From Oegoconia quadripuncta (taxonomy: Eukaryota; Arthropoda; Insecta; Lepidoptera; Autostichidae): 64,000 nucleotides of DNA. The notes below the pieces were generated by a model that saw only the letters and a list, made by a program, of their open reading frames with translations, was not told where the DNA came from and searched no databases. The stretch is taken from positions 2,453,772-2,517,771 of the forward strand of contig OX438758.1 in NCBI GenBank assembly GCA_949316235.1, given 5' to 3'. Below, piece after piece: positions 20,380 to 30,679 of this stretch (position 1 is its first letter; each line of letters opens with the position of its first letter). The position numbers and the translations under genes are program-made.

Positions 20380-20530
20380 AGGCCCGTCACCAGTTATGAA
20401 TTGATCGAAGCGCACGGCAGTACTCAGTCTAAGTTTTTAAACTTAAACAGTACTCAGTCTAAGTAAAAAAAAAAAAATATTTTCGAGTAACCGCATATCG
20501 GCCTTCGAGTCTGGCCTAAAACAATTCTAA
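20380..20530 (+). repeat. Repeat H second half
   Basis: GTTATGAATTGATCGAAGCG and CACGGCAGTACTCAGTC match 11928-11965. The segment CAGTACTCAGTCTAAGT is duplicated locally at 20428 and 20449. Confidence 0.4.
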
Positions 20531-20567
20531 AAAAATTCTAATCGTAGTCGGGTCTTTATAATTTGTC

Positions 20568-20660
20568 TTTACAGGTCAAGTACAAATCCATTGTGCTTAA
20601 AAAATAAAAAAACAGTTTGGAACTAGATGATTGGTGTGTCTGAAATTTCTTTTTATTTTT
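20568..20660 (+). repeat. SINE-A tail joined to SINE-C tail
   Basis: GGTCAAGTACAAATCCATTG ending TGCTTAAAAAATAAA is a SINE-A 3' end. It is followed directly by GTTTGGAACTAGATGATTGG, a SINE-C 3' end. Two truncated SINEs are stacked. Confidence 0.5.
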
Positions 20661-21300
20661 TTTACTTCTGGTCCATAAATATAATTTAAATACATGTGGA
20701 GGTGCCGATTTCCGATCGTCTATTTCCCATAACTTTAACATAAAAAAAGGTTGACAGACATTGACACCAATTTAAAACAGAATTCAATTAACCCTTGTCA
20801 ACATCGTTTCAGTTCCTAAAGTGTTATCTGGGTCTACGACAAATTTTTGCTTGTCGCATTTCCAACGCGCGACATGACCGAATGCAATCTCTCTGTATCG
20901 CAATACTAATATCTTTTTATACATTTTATGGATTTAGGATTAGATATGTAGGTACTTGTTTTATGTGTCCTTAGGTAAGTTATTTATTATTTTATGTAGC
21001 AAATACTGGTCATACATGATACTAGTTTATATGACACAGTGGCGTAAAATACATTTTGTTATAGTACAGGTTATATTGTACAGTTTTACGATTCAGGTAT
21101 TCGTTTAAGAAATATTAAAGTGCAAATTTTTGTTAGAGTCAAGTGGCCCCCACCTGCCAGCTAAACGATTGTTTAGGATACGTGAAAAAATTCATGGCCG
21201 CAGTATATATATGTCGTAGATAGCGATAAATTAGCGATGGAATTCATTATTCGAACGGTATTTGACCCAACATAATACGCGATTTGCTATGGGAAGTGCA
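20661..21300. other. No recognised feature
   Basis: AT-rich without supported ORF or repeat. Confidence 0.35.
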
Positions 21301-21304
21301 CTAG

Positions 21305-21498
21305 AGGGCCGAGTGTAAGTTTTGTTTCGACTTAACTTTACTACCGCGTTCACGTTTACGTGAAGATTTGTATAGTGAAATGTGCAGCGCCTCTAGCGGA
21401 TAGTTTGCAAAACGATTTTTTTCATTGGGACTTTTTCCGTAAACGCGAACGCGATGGTGAAGTTAAAAACGAGACAAAACTCACACTTCGCATACTGG
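21305..21498. repeat. Imperfect inverted repeat, possible MITE
   Basis: The left arm has GAGTGTAAGTTTTGTTTCGA and GCGTTCACGTTTACG. The right arm, inverted, has GAAGTGTGAGTTTTGTCTCG and GCGTTCGCGTTTACG. The arms are about 55-60 bp with roughly 75 bp between. Ends and target duplication are unclear. Confidence 0.5.
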
Positions 21499-21651
21499 TG
21501 GCGCTGGTATTGCCGGAAATGGCGCGGTGACGACGTTGACAGTAACATTAGGTCTGCACATCGAAAGTGGGGGGTACTTTGCAACCAGCCTTCAAAGGAG
21601 TCGAATCTCCACTGAACACATCAACGACTGTGAGTGACTTTGATTACTTAC

Positions 21652-21783
21652 TGTTGGAAACTGCGTGGTGTTTTTAGATCTTTTCTTTTTTTTACATTTT
21701 TTAAATGTCAGTGTTCCTAATATATTCGTATGTGTCAAACGCTTGGATTTTTCTTTGCTCACAAATTCCTACATTAGCTAACA
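21652..21783 (+). repeat. 5' LTR of the BEL/Pao element
   Basis: 132 bp beginning TG and ending CA, including TTTTTTACATTTTTTAAATG. No obvious TATA box is seen. Confidence 0.92.
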
Positions 21784-21833
21784 TTTTTGGTCCTTCGAGC
21801 CGGATGGTAAACGTTTAGCCGTGGTATCCAATA

Positions 21834-22178
21834 TTGCCAGCTAGTCTAGACGACAGAGTGTTTTCTCTGCGAAAGGAGTGGCAGAAGGTACTTCGCTTAT
21901 CTGAACATTTTTGGAACAGGTGGCTCCGGGAGTATCTACCCAGTCTTAAACCAAAAAGGCAACAGGGAGACAAATTTCGAAATTTGGAAGTGAACGACAT
22001 CGTCCTGGTAGTGGACCCTAATCTGCCAAGAGGAGTGTGGCCAATGGGCCGAGTGATAAAAGTTTATCCGGGCAAAGATGGAGTCGTGCGAGTGGCTGAC
22101 GTGGCCACCAAAGGGGGTGCGCTGAAGAGGCCCGCACGCAAGCTGGCCCTCCTATGTGAGGACATAGAACTTGTGTAG
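21834..22178 (+). pseudogene. BEL/Pao integrase C-terminal tail (DUF5641-like)
   Basis: About 114 codons from an internal position to a natural stop. The pattern FWNRWLREYLPSLKPKR, VNDIVLVVDPNLPRGVWPMG, RVIKVYPGKDGVVRVADV and LKRPARKLALL is the domain that ends BEL/Pao polyproteins. The first codon is TTG, not ATG, and residues 1-15 run out of the 5' leader, so the deletion junction lies near 21815-21840. No catalytic residues are present. It is not a host gene. Confidence 0.85.
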
Positions 22179-22200
22179 CTACGCTACACGGGGCGGACGA

Positions 22201-22332
22201 TGTTGGAAACTGCGTGGTGTTTTTAGATCTTTTCTTTTTTTTACATTTTTTAAATGTCAGTGTTCCTAATATATTCGTATGTGTCAAACGCTTGGATTTT
22301 TCTTTGCTCACAAATTCCTACATTAGCTAACA
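22201..22332 (+). repeat. 3' LTR of the BEL/Pao element
   Basis: By eye identical to 21652-21783 over the full 132 bp. Confidence 0.92.
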
Positions 22333-22337
22333 CTTAC

Positions 22338-22845
22338 TATCACCGACGCTTGGACGAATCCTGTGAGTCGTTACTTAATTAGAATTTTGTCATGGAATTT
22401 GAGCAATGATGAATTGTATACTAGGTCCGGCGGTCCATTGACTGCACGCGAGGGCCAAGTTGTATGGCATGAGGGGCGTGCAAATGTTTACTATTCACCA
22501 GTAAGCATCTCAGGTTTCATGATCATAATCGAATGTGAATACGTTGTGTATTCGCCTATAGTAACATGCAATAATTTCGCCAATGCCCGACCTTTTACCA
22601 CTTTTAAATGAGAAGAAATACAACTACAAAATAATGGCTTACTCTTGTAGCAATCGTCGTAACTGATTAGAATTCTGTTTCCTGTTCACATCAGCATGAA
22701 TCAGCTATCTTGACAATGCATTTCGATGAAAGCTTACAATTTCCCAGTGTAGGCACTGCCTTTCTGCCTGAATGGAGGGGCACATCACTGCTATACCTAA
22801 GTTAGAACACATTTTTATTATATTACTAATGGCTACTAATGAGTT
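22338..22845. other. No recognised feature
   Basis: A short open frame at 22363-22611 is not recognised and has no supporting signal. Confidence 0.35.
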
Positions 22846-22849
22846 TTTA

Positions 22850-22995
22850 TTCTATTTTTTTTTTATGTGAGAGGGCGGCAAGCGAGCATGCGGGTCACCT
22901 GATGGATAACAATCACCGCCGCCCATGGACACCCGTAACACCAAAAGGGTCACAGATGCGTTGCCGGCCTTAAGCCAAATCTATTAAGGATAGCT
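22850..22995 (+). repeat. Common lepidopteran interspersed repeat
   Basis: CGAGCATGCGGGTCACCTGA, CACCGCCGCCCATGGACACC and CAGATGCGTTGCCGGCCTTA form a well-conserved block that I remember from many Lepidoptera genomes. I cannot state its class. Only one copy is in this window. Confidence 0.5.
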
Positions 22996-23063
22996 TCTAC
23001 AAAAAAGCAGGAATCTTAAGAATACGAAGTAACACCATCAAAATTACGTATTTTTATTGGGAC

Positions 23064-23300
23064 TACCGGTTGGTGTAGTGGATAGTGATCCTGTCAGTGA
23101 AACCAATGGTTGCGGGTTCGAATGCCGCGACGGGTAAATGTTTGTGTGATGAATACGAACATTTATTCCCGAGTCATGGATGTTTATATAAATATTTAAG
23201 TATGTTTATCCGTTATCTAGTATCCATAGTACAAGGTTTGCTTAGTTTGGAACTAGATGATTGGTGTAAGTGTCCCAAATATTTATTTATTTATTTATTA
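23064..23300 (+). mobile_element. SINE-C, full length
   Basis: Head CTACCGGTTGGTGTAGTGGA, B box GGTTCGAATGC (one change), body ATGAATACGAACATTTATTC, 3' part ACTAGATGATTGGTGTAAGT and a TTTA-repeat tail. Confidence 0.85.
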
Positions 23301-23584
23301 TAAACTAAAATCCAGGTCAACACTGAGGGAGGAAGAAAATCAAAGACGTTAATGAAATTAGATATTGAACTAAAATCGACCGTTCTATATATTTAGTTCC
23401 GATAATTGAATCTTAGAATCAGAGAAAACACGATTGAGGCACTTCCGTTTATCTTGGAAATTTCTCCATCGAAAACGTCTGGAGGTTTTCTAAGCGGTAG
23501 TTTGGATTAGATTTAACACAGTAAAGTAATTAGAATTCATTTTTAACCGACCTTTCTGTTGTTCCAAAATTTAAAACAACCATT
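23301..23584. other. No recognised feature
   Basis: AT-rich, nothing supported. Confidence 0.3.
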
Positions 23585-23840
23585 AAACGGAAGCTATGTG
23601 CCAAAGGCTATTATATCCTGACTATCTGGATGATAAGAATGCGTGGACATGAACCGCTCGGCAATATCCAGTATATTTTATCCTTATTTCTCTTTGACGA
23701 ATTATAAATTTAACAATTATTTCAAATTGTATTTGTATTGACTTATTTAAAAAGAGCAACCCCTGAGTTTCTTGCTCGTTCTTCTGGAGACTGCCTAGTG
23801 AATGAGAGATAACTGTATGTCATGACGATTTCAATGTATG
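23585..23840 (+). mobile_element. LINE-J 3' fragment
   Basis: Last codons (GRKLCAKGYYILTI-like, with ATGTGCCAAAGGCTATTATA), a shared 3' UTR with AAAAGAGCAACCCCTGAG and the end near TCATGACGATTTCAATG. Closest to the copy at 18841-19600. Confidence 0.7.
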
Positions 23841-23867
23841 TGGATACACCCCACTATGTGGATGGGT

Positions 23868-23950
23868 GGCCATCCAAGAACTGACCGCGCCAGATATTGC
23901 TTAGCTTCGCTAATCGGAAACGAATACCGAAAGCGACTGCGCCAAGAGTA
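23868..23950 (-). repeat. 5S rRNA-like sequence
   Basis: The minus strand reads TAGCGAAGCTAAGCAATATC, TGGCGCGGTCAG and TTCTTGGATGGCCACCC, in 5S order. It is the most similar partner of 11584-11632 and sits in unrelated flanking DNA. Confidence 0.5.
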
Positions 23951-24179
23951 TTTAAGTTGTTTACTTTGAGGGTTACCGTGATAACCGCACATTTTCTCTC
24001 AAAACAAACAAACAGACCAGTAACCGAGTGAGCTACTCATGTCGTGTTCTTCTCGAGTACAATTGACCTAAAATGGTTGACCTATCATGAAATGTCAGCT
24101 CACTGATTCGCTAGTTCCTGTTTGTTCAAAGGTTTCGCTACGAACATAATTAGGTATGGTCCACAGGGTCGCTGGACGC

Positions 24180-24245
24180 AGACCTGAAAAGAACAAGAAC
24201 TGGAAATTTATTGGGGAGGTCTGAGTTCAACAGTGGACATCCAGC
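24180..24245 (+). repeat. RTE-type LINE tail scrap
   Basis: The frame reads RPEKNKNWKFIGEV and then VQQWT, a diverged version of the DRxxWxxLGEAFVQQW end of RTE-type LINE proteins. Confidence 0.4.
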
Positions 24246-24341
24246 CCAATTGCAGACAACTATACAATTAGTCATTATCTAAGTAATATTATAAATGCGA
24301 AAGTTTGGATGTTTGTTCATTGCTTAATCACGGGGAAACGG

Positions 24342-24771
24342 GGTATCCTTCCGTTTGGTAAAATATTTTTCCTCAAATTTTACTTCCCAAAAAACTTATT
24401 GCACTAGTTTCATTTCCCACAAGAATCTTTAGCAAATTTCTTATTTCGCATTTTAATCACTTGGTCAAATATTAATTTAGCTACTTTTTACTTGCTCAAG
24501 TTTTATTAAGTCAAATATATTTTTGTATAATAACAATGTATTTGGGAAAAGCATGTTATGCCAAACCATATTTGACTACATAATATTTGGTAAAATGAAA
24601 CATTCCCATGTAATTATTTGTTAAACAATAAATTGCCGAAAATAGTGTTGCTAACTGTAAAATTGCGAAAAGTTGTTTTGCCAAATGTTTTTTTGCCAAA
24701 TGAAAATTTGGGAAACATATTTTGGCATGTGATACTTTGGGAAACGTTTTTTGCTCAACAATTAGTAATCC
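24342..24771. mobile_element. Foldback element with ~15-bp periodic arms (FB-2)
   Basis: The 430-bp insertion is flanked by an exact 9-bp duplication GGGAAACGG (24333-24341 and 24772-24780). The left half repeats a degenerate unit such as TTGGTCAAATATTAAT and TTGCTCAAGTTTTAT every 15-16 bases. The right half repeats the inverse unit, for example TTTTTGCCAAATGAA and GTTTTGCCAAATGTT. Orientation switches near 24530-24560. No coding capacity. It is uninterrupted and so is the clearest example of the architecture. Confidence 0.65.
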
Positions 24772-24845
24772 GGGAAACGGATGAACGGATTTGGATGAAA
24801 TTTGGTATGTAGGTACAACGCAGTACATTCTTGGAAATTTTAAAG

Positions 24846-25322
24846 ATGTAATAAAAATATTGCATAAAGAAAAATAGTGATAAAAATGATGTCAATACAA
24901 GAAATAAAGATAAACTGTCAGGTCACATAATTTAAAGATACTATAAAAGAGAAACTTATTAAAAAAGTATATTATAAAGTATCAGAGTATTTACATGATA
25001 ATCATCCCTTGACATAACCAGCTCGTTTTCATGCCAGGTTATTTCATAATTAATAATGAAATATAAGGACCGATCGTTGTGGAGATCCTTGGGGGAGGCC
25101 TTTGTCCAACAGTCGACGTCTTTCGGCTGATATGATGATGATGATGAATGAAATATAAAACAAAACCTGTTTTTAAAAGAGCAACCCCTCGAGATTCTTG
25201 CTTGTTCTTCTCAGGGGAAAATTGCATTATGAATAACCATTAGGTAGCTTAAAAAAAATGAATTTGACTATTTTAAGTATACCCTGTGTACCTACAAAAT
25301 AAAGCATTTTAAACTTTGACAT
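24846..25322 (+). mobile_element. LINE-J 3' fragment with nested RTE tail
   Basis: Starts within GATGTCAATACAAGAAATAA (the VNTRNK region), keeps GAAACTTATTAAAAAAGTAT and TATTTACATGATAATC, and ends in the 3' UTR with TCTTGCTTGTTCTTCTCAGG and a CTTTGACATTGACAT tail. An internal deletion removed much of the coding part. It is split at 25067-25146. Confidence 0.7.
25067..25146 (+). mobile_element. 80-bp RTE-type LINE tail with exact 12-bp duplication
   Basis: The frame reads DRSLWRSLGEAFVQQST, the end of an RTE-type ORF, followed by TGATATGATGATGATGATG. AATGAAATATAA flanks it at 25055-25066 and 25147-25158. This is an extremely 5'-truncated retrotransposition event, younger than the LINE-J copy it splits. 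Confidence 0.85.
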
Positions 25323-25612
25323 TGACATGCCCCGGCTTATCTTGTTTATCCCGACAGAGTGAGTAGTTTCCACGGGATAAACGAATTCAATTTCCCTTTC
25401 CGAAGCGGCAGTAGCTTGGACATACCGACTGACAGATAAATGCAATAAACCTTTTTTATGCCCGGTAGATTTAAATTGACATTCAACAAATGATATCATG
25501 TATCTTACGTTGAAATAAAATGCTTGAAATTTGAAGTTTTGCTTGAAGTTAAACATATCCGCAATAAGTTATTCGACGCAGGCAAAGCCGCGAGCGGAAA
25601 GCTAGTTGATTC

Positions 25613-26299
25613 ATAAAGTTGTTTGCTACGACAACGCTACGTCAGATTCGGTGGATCGTTGAACAATAATGAACTACTTAGGCGATGTAGGTTTCAGTTG
25701 CGACACACTGCCAGTAGACATTTTTAGGTATGAAAATATCGTCGATGTTTTTGACTGAAGAGATGATTTCGAAATAGTGTTTACCAGATCAGTGGTTCCC
25801 AAATGGTGGTCTGCGGAACCCTGAAACATTCATAGAAAACAGTCATCATAACATAAACTACCAACTAACACAACGAGCACTACACACACTCAATGAGATA
25901 TCTGACAGAACAGATATTGTCATATTTGCAGTATGAGCGAATTTCAAAAAGTCGCGTTATTTGTACTGTTATTTAGTATAGGTAGATATAGTTGGTATAC
26001 ATAATTGTCATTAGTTAACTATCGCATTGGAGTAATCTGTAACGATAGTTATAAACTTGGTAAATAAATAAAATAAATAAATAAACTATCGACGAGCCGC
26101 TACCGACACTTACCCTAACAAACAAACAGACTGGATGCAGCTCCAGATATTGGCGTACAATTATCAGACATTAATCCTAATTTTAGTGCTATTATATAAT
26201 TGAATAAAAAAAAAATCAATGAAAATATTCAAACTACAAGGTACAATCACGATAAACGCTATGTTGTTTACTATGAGCTACGGACTTCACTCACATAGG
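25613..26299. other. No recognised gene
   Basis: Mixed AT-rich sequence with short AAATAA tail-like runs near 26062-26084 and 26207-26218; no identification. Confidence 0.35.
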
Positions 26300-26405
26300 T
26301 AATTAAATTTAAAAAGTCATTGGTACATGGCCTGCCTGGGAATTGAACCCGGACCTTCCAAATTGGGAGACCGCGTCTTAACCGCTGAGTCACCTACGCT
26401 CCCTA
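26300..26405 (-). mobile_element. SINE-E head
   Basis: On the minus strand: GTAGGTGACTCAGCGGTTAA as A box, CCGGGTTCAATTCCC as B box and GGCCATGTACCAATGACTTT after it. The same head recurs at 28695-28787. Confidence 0.65.
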
Positions 26406-26644
26406 GACACAGATACAAGCTGTCAAACACGTAGTACCCGTCGTTTATCGTTAAAAGTTAAAAGTGTATTTTGCAAGTGCCATGTTGTATTTTTTTTATT
26501 ATAAAAGGTTTGCTATGACACTCTGGAGATCAAGATGAATAAACGACAACTTACACATACACACAGAGAAATACATACACACAGACCTACATACATACAC
26601 CCGAAAAACATGGGCAGTCGGGTAAGTCAAGGCACAAGAAAAGT

Positions 26645-27125
<481 letters not shown>

Positions 27126-27129
27126 AGGC

Positions 27130-28090
27130 AGTCAAGTGAGAGTAGGACTCGTGCCCTGAGGGTTTCGTACATAACATCACCATTGACAAACTTTATAAGA
27201 CCTTTTTTAAATCCCAACCAAAAACGGCGTTAAGTTTGACTTCAAAATCGGTTAAGCGATTACAGAAGCTAACATAGAAATCTGCATACATCCGAAAAAA
27301 CTTTACTTTCCTGCGGCAGTCGGGTAGATAGATTGTGACTAACATACAGCAGAATATCATATACATATATATAATACATATAGGTACATATACATACAAG
27401 TATATAAATAAAAAATTAAAATGTTTATATTAACAATGAACAATACATAGATAAACATAATAACACTGTTGTGATAATTAGAATAGTAAATACAATTAAT
27501 TATATTTTAGATTAAGTTTAGAATCTGCCGTGCCTTACAGGGTTTCGTGTATGGACTATTGTTTTTTTAAGACCTAATGTAAACATGAAAACATGAATAA
27601 ATGAATATGAATTTCCTAGCAAGACACCGATTTGTATCACAGGGGAGTAAATGAGGTGGCATCCCCTGCTTGTGTGTCAGACATCTGAAACAATAAACCG
27701 GTGTTTGCTCAGTACACCGCGTTGGATGGAGCTGGTATTGCAAGTGGTACAGCTAGCATAAAAATAATGCTGCAGCAGTATGTATTTTTTTTTTCTGTCT
27801 ACTAAAAGCGTCGACACAGATGAATAACAATTCAAATACCTATTTATAAACCGGTCAAGTGCGTGTCGGACGTCGCACATTTAGGGTTCCGTAACAAATG
27901 TGGAATATCAATCAATCAATCAATCATTTATTTATTTGTATACACAGGTGTACAGGTTGTTATGATACATTAACTTATAAATATGATCTCTGTGATCAGC
28001 CAAATTGGCATACAAATATGGTAGTCATGATAAAATAGTCGTGAAATTTAATAAACAGCACAATAAATTATATCCGCTAAACAATAACAG
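27130..28090. other. No recognised gene
   Basis: Contains a CGGTCAAGTGCGTGTCGGAC fragment near 27850 and an ATCA repeat at 27907-27925. The piece near 27290-27330 (TCCGAAAAAACTTTAC, GCGGCAGTCGGGTAGA) belongs to a dispersed repeat also seen at 26590, 38955 and 47325. Nothing coding is supported. Confidence 0.4.
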
Positions 28091-28097
28091 TAACATT

Positions 28098-28446
28098 AAC
28101 CGCCTCCGTGGCTCAATGTAAACAACACTGAGTTTACGATTCGGAGGTCGCGGGTTCGATCCCCAGCGGGGTACATGTTTAAGTACTCGGTTTGGTTGGT
28201 GGTAGGGCATATTAAAATGTCCGCCTGGCTAGCTACCACCATCTTATCTAAATCTGCCGCCAAGCAGCAATGTTAATAGCATTGTTGTGTTCCGGTTGTC
28301 AGAGATAAGATAGCCAGTCCCCCAAATGTGTTGGGGTTTCCGGGTTAGTACGCTTCCACCTTCGACCTCATCTTCACTTAACATCAGGTGTGATTGAGGT
28401 CAAGTACGAACCCGTCGTGCATTAAAAAAAAAAAAAAAAAAAAAAA
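28098..28446 (+). mobile_element. SINE-A, full length with long poly(A)
   Basis: Complete from CCGCCTCCGTGGCTCAATGT to GTCGTGCATT followed by about 25 A residues at 28422-28446. The long clean tail suggests a young copy. Confidence 0.92.
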
Positions 28447-28554
28447 CATAGAATGAATCAATATTAAACAATTAAATAGCCTCCATTATATTATGTATCA
28501 ATTTCAAATTTTAAATTTTGTCTTATTTTTATGATAATGGCTGCATGTATGTTA

Positions 28555-28790
28555 ACAACAACAATATAAGCCGTCTGTGGAAGCTACCCGTTTGACCGCA
28601 AATTGTCTTGGATGAATTAATATTCCTCAGCCATGCAGGTTTCCTCACGTTTAAGAGCAGTCGGATAAATGCACATAATTAAATTAAATTTAAAAACTCA
28701 TTGGTACATGGCCTATGGGAATCGAACCCGGACCTCCCAAATTGGGAGACCGCGTCTCAACCGCTGAGCCACTGATGCTCCGAACGCGAC
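28555..28790 (-). mobile_element. SINE-E, longest copy
   Basis: The minus-strand head has AGTGGCTCAGCGGTTGAGAC, CCGGGTTCGATTCCC and GGCCATGTACCAATGAG. The body continues with ATGTGCATTTATCCGACTGC and GGTAGCTTCCACAGACGG. Head-to-body continuity makes a tRNA-derived SINE likely. Confidence 0.6.
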
Positions 28791-29460
28791 CGACGAAATA
28801 TTACACATTATTCCAATATTTTTATTTCTTTGTTCCTTCTTGGTGCTACCGTATTATAACGTGTATTTGATATTAAACCTAAAATTGCATTAATTTCTTA
28901 ATTTTTCATTAATTTTAATGAATCATTCATTTATTTAGAACATGTCAAACATATACAAACACAAACATTTACAGGTTTTTACCTGCCTACCTGAATTGCG
29001 ACTAGCGTTGAAATAAAGCATTTTTGACTTTGACTCTGACCCTAAGCTTGCCAAATTATATTTATTTACTCCGTCTTGCATTAAATCCGCGACAACAAAA
29101 CATAAGCACATATAGGTGAGGTTTCGGTCATATGTAATGACGTCATGCTACGAGCGCTACGCCGTAGCTGTGAATAGACGTAGTACGCCTACGCGTACGT
29201 GACAATGATAAACGCTTTTACAAAATTTCAGAAGACGGCTTCGGTGCTTCAGACCGTAAATCTGGCCAAATGCACGCGCAATGTAGGGTTCCGTAGTTGC
29301 CCATAAGAGTATGCGGACTTGGAAATGGCCTTTTTGTTGTTTGATAAATAATTATCAACTGAAAGTACATTTTATAAGTTTTTCATATATACCATTGCCA
29401 TGGTTTTTTCCCTTATCCAAAACCAACCGTTTAGCTGGCAAGGGGGGAGGGGCACTTCGA
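28791..29460. other. No recognised gene
   Basis: AT-rich, with a short TTGCATTAAATCC region and nothing supported. Confidence 0.3.
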
Positions 29461-29462
29461 CA

Positions 29463-29495
29463 ATTTTTTTTTATGCACAACGGGTTCGTATTTTG
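29463..29495 (-). repeat. SINE-A tail scrap
   Basis: TTTTTTTTTATGCACAACGG followed by GTTCGTA is the inverse of the last 30 bases of SINE-A. The rest is absent. Confidence 0.5.
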
Positions 29496-29589
29496 GGCTC
29501 ATGCATTTTAAGTAAAGGCATTATGTTTTCCGATATTATAATATGTACCCATGTGTGTGACTGGAGATACAAATATATATATATATATA

Positions 29590-29826
29590 TAAGTATAAAT
29601 GTTTCGGACACTTACACCAAGTATCTAGTCCCAAACTTAGCAAAGCTTGTGCTATGGATACTAGATAACTGATAAACATACATAAATATTTATATAAACA
29701 TCCAAGACTCGGAAATAAATGTTCGTATTCATCACACAAACATTTACCCCTCGCGGGATTCGAACCCGCTACCGTTGGTTTCGCTGATAGGTTAGGTTGG
29801 TACACCAATCGGTCGTCAAAAATAAA
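29590..29826 (-). mobile_element. SINE-C, full length
   Basis: The minus strand runs from GACGACCGATTGGTGTACC through a B box GGTTCGAATCC to the 3' end TAAGTGTCCGAAACATTTAT. A short AT microsatellite (29574-29590) forms the tail side. Confidence 0.85.
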
Positions 29827-29971
29827 TGCTTTATCTGTATCTAAAATGAATATCCATAATATTTGCATCATTTTGCTGCCACTACTAATGTATTTGCTGC
29901 ATCGAATGTGAACAAAAAAACCTAACCGTGTTGCGTACTCTGCACAAACGTTTGTGTCGTGAACGTGAACG

Positions 29972-30300
29972 AAAAAAAATTTTTTTTTATGCACAATGGG
30001 TTTTGTACTTGACCTCAATCACACCTGATGTTAAGTGAAGATGAAGTCGAAGGTGGAAGCGTACTGACCCGGAAATCCCAACACATTTGGGGGACTGGCT
30101 ATCTTATCTCTGGCAACCGGAACACAACAATGCTATTAACATTGCTGCTTGGCGGCAGACTTAGATAAGATGGTGGTAGCTAGCCAGGCGGACATTTAAA
30201 ATGCCCAACCACCAACCAAACCGAGTACTTAAACACGTACCCCGCTGGGGATCGAACCCGCGACCTCTGAATCGTAAGCCCAATGTTGTTTACTAATAGC
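29972..30300 (-). mobile_element. SINE-A, near full length
   Basis: Minus-strand copy with B box GGTTCGATCCC at about 30250. The tail is at 29978-29990. The head is cut at GTAAACAACATTGGGCTTAC, so the first 20 bases or so are missing. Confidence 0.85.
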
Positions 30301-30349
30301 TGAGTATTGTTGTAACAGTTTTTTTTTGTGTAAGCAATAAAGTGTTATA

Positions 30350-30675
30350 AATGTGGTTTCCGTATAGTTTATTTAGTATGGGTTACCGAAAGTTTTTGGA
30401 TCTAATTGGTTCCTAGTGGAAAGTTCCTCCCTCCAAATATAATAAATATAAATAATATACATCTGCAAGCAGCAATGTTAATAGCATTGTTATGTTCCGG
30501 TTGTCAGAGATAAGACAGTCAGCCCCCCAAATATGTTGGGGTTTCCGGGTCAGTACGCTTCACCTTCGACCTCATCTTCACTTAACATCTAGTGTGATTG
30601 AGGTCAAGTAAGTTATTCCTAATCAGAAGTGGAACCACCAGTAAACAGGAATTACACAAATAAAATTTCACCCTG
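30350..30675 (-). mobile_element. CAGGGTGAA MITE, disrupted
   Basis: The right end AATTTCACCCTG at 30664-30675 is followed by TA. GGAATTACACAAATAAAATT and, inverted, GAACTTTCCACTAGGAACC match the MITE at 4880-5247. A SINE-A fragment separates the two parts at 30462-30612. Confidence 0.6.
30462..30612 (+). mobile_element. SINE-A 3' half
   Basis: From GCAAGCAGCAATGTTAATAG to GTGATTGAGGTCAAGTAAG, 5'-truncated and nested in the disrupted MITE. Confidence 0.7.
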
Positions 30676-30679
30676 TATG

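Larger units (their letters stand above)
21652..22332 (+). mobile_element. Minimal BEL/Pao LTR retrotransposon
   Basis: Two LTRs (21652-21783 and 22201-22332) appear identical over 132 bp, start TGTTGGAAAC and end AGCTAACA. CTTAC at 21647-21651 and 22333-22337 is an exact 5-bp target duplication. After LTR1 the leader TTTTGGTCCTTCGAGCCGG is typical of BEL/Pao. A G-rich tract ACACGGGGCGGACGA, likely the polypurine tract, precedes LTR2. Only about 417 bp remain between LTRs, so gag, protease, reverse transcriptase, RNase H and most of integrase are gone. Identical LTRs imply a recent insertion moved by another copy's enzymes. Confidence 0.9.
24283..25612 (+). mobile_element. Helitron-like repeat with nested insertions
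   Basis: The host repeat starts ATATTATAAATGCGAAAGTT near 24289, continues GGATGAACGGATTTGGATGA at 24779-24798 and ends AAGCCGCGAGCGGAAAGCTA followed by GTTG near 25612. Other copies in the window are about 200 bp (48608-48805). This one is inflated to 1.3 kb by the foldback element at 24342-24771 and by LINE-J at 24846-25322, which itself contains an RTE tail. The CTAG-type end after a GC stem fits a non-autonomous Helitron such as those reported in Lepidoptera; class is inferred. Confidence 0.55.

Noticed and set aside
29536..30018. 160-codon minus-strand ORF
   Set aside because: The frame runs through a SINE-C, its AT tail and the end of a SINE-A. The residues are translations of repeats.
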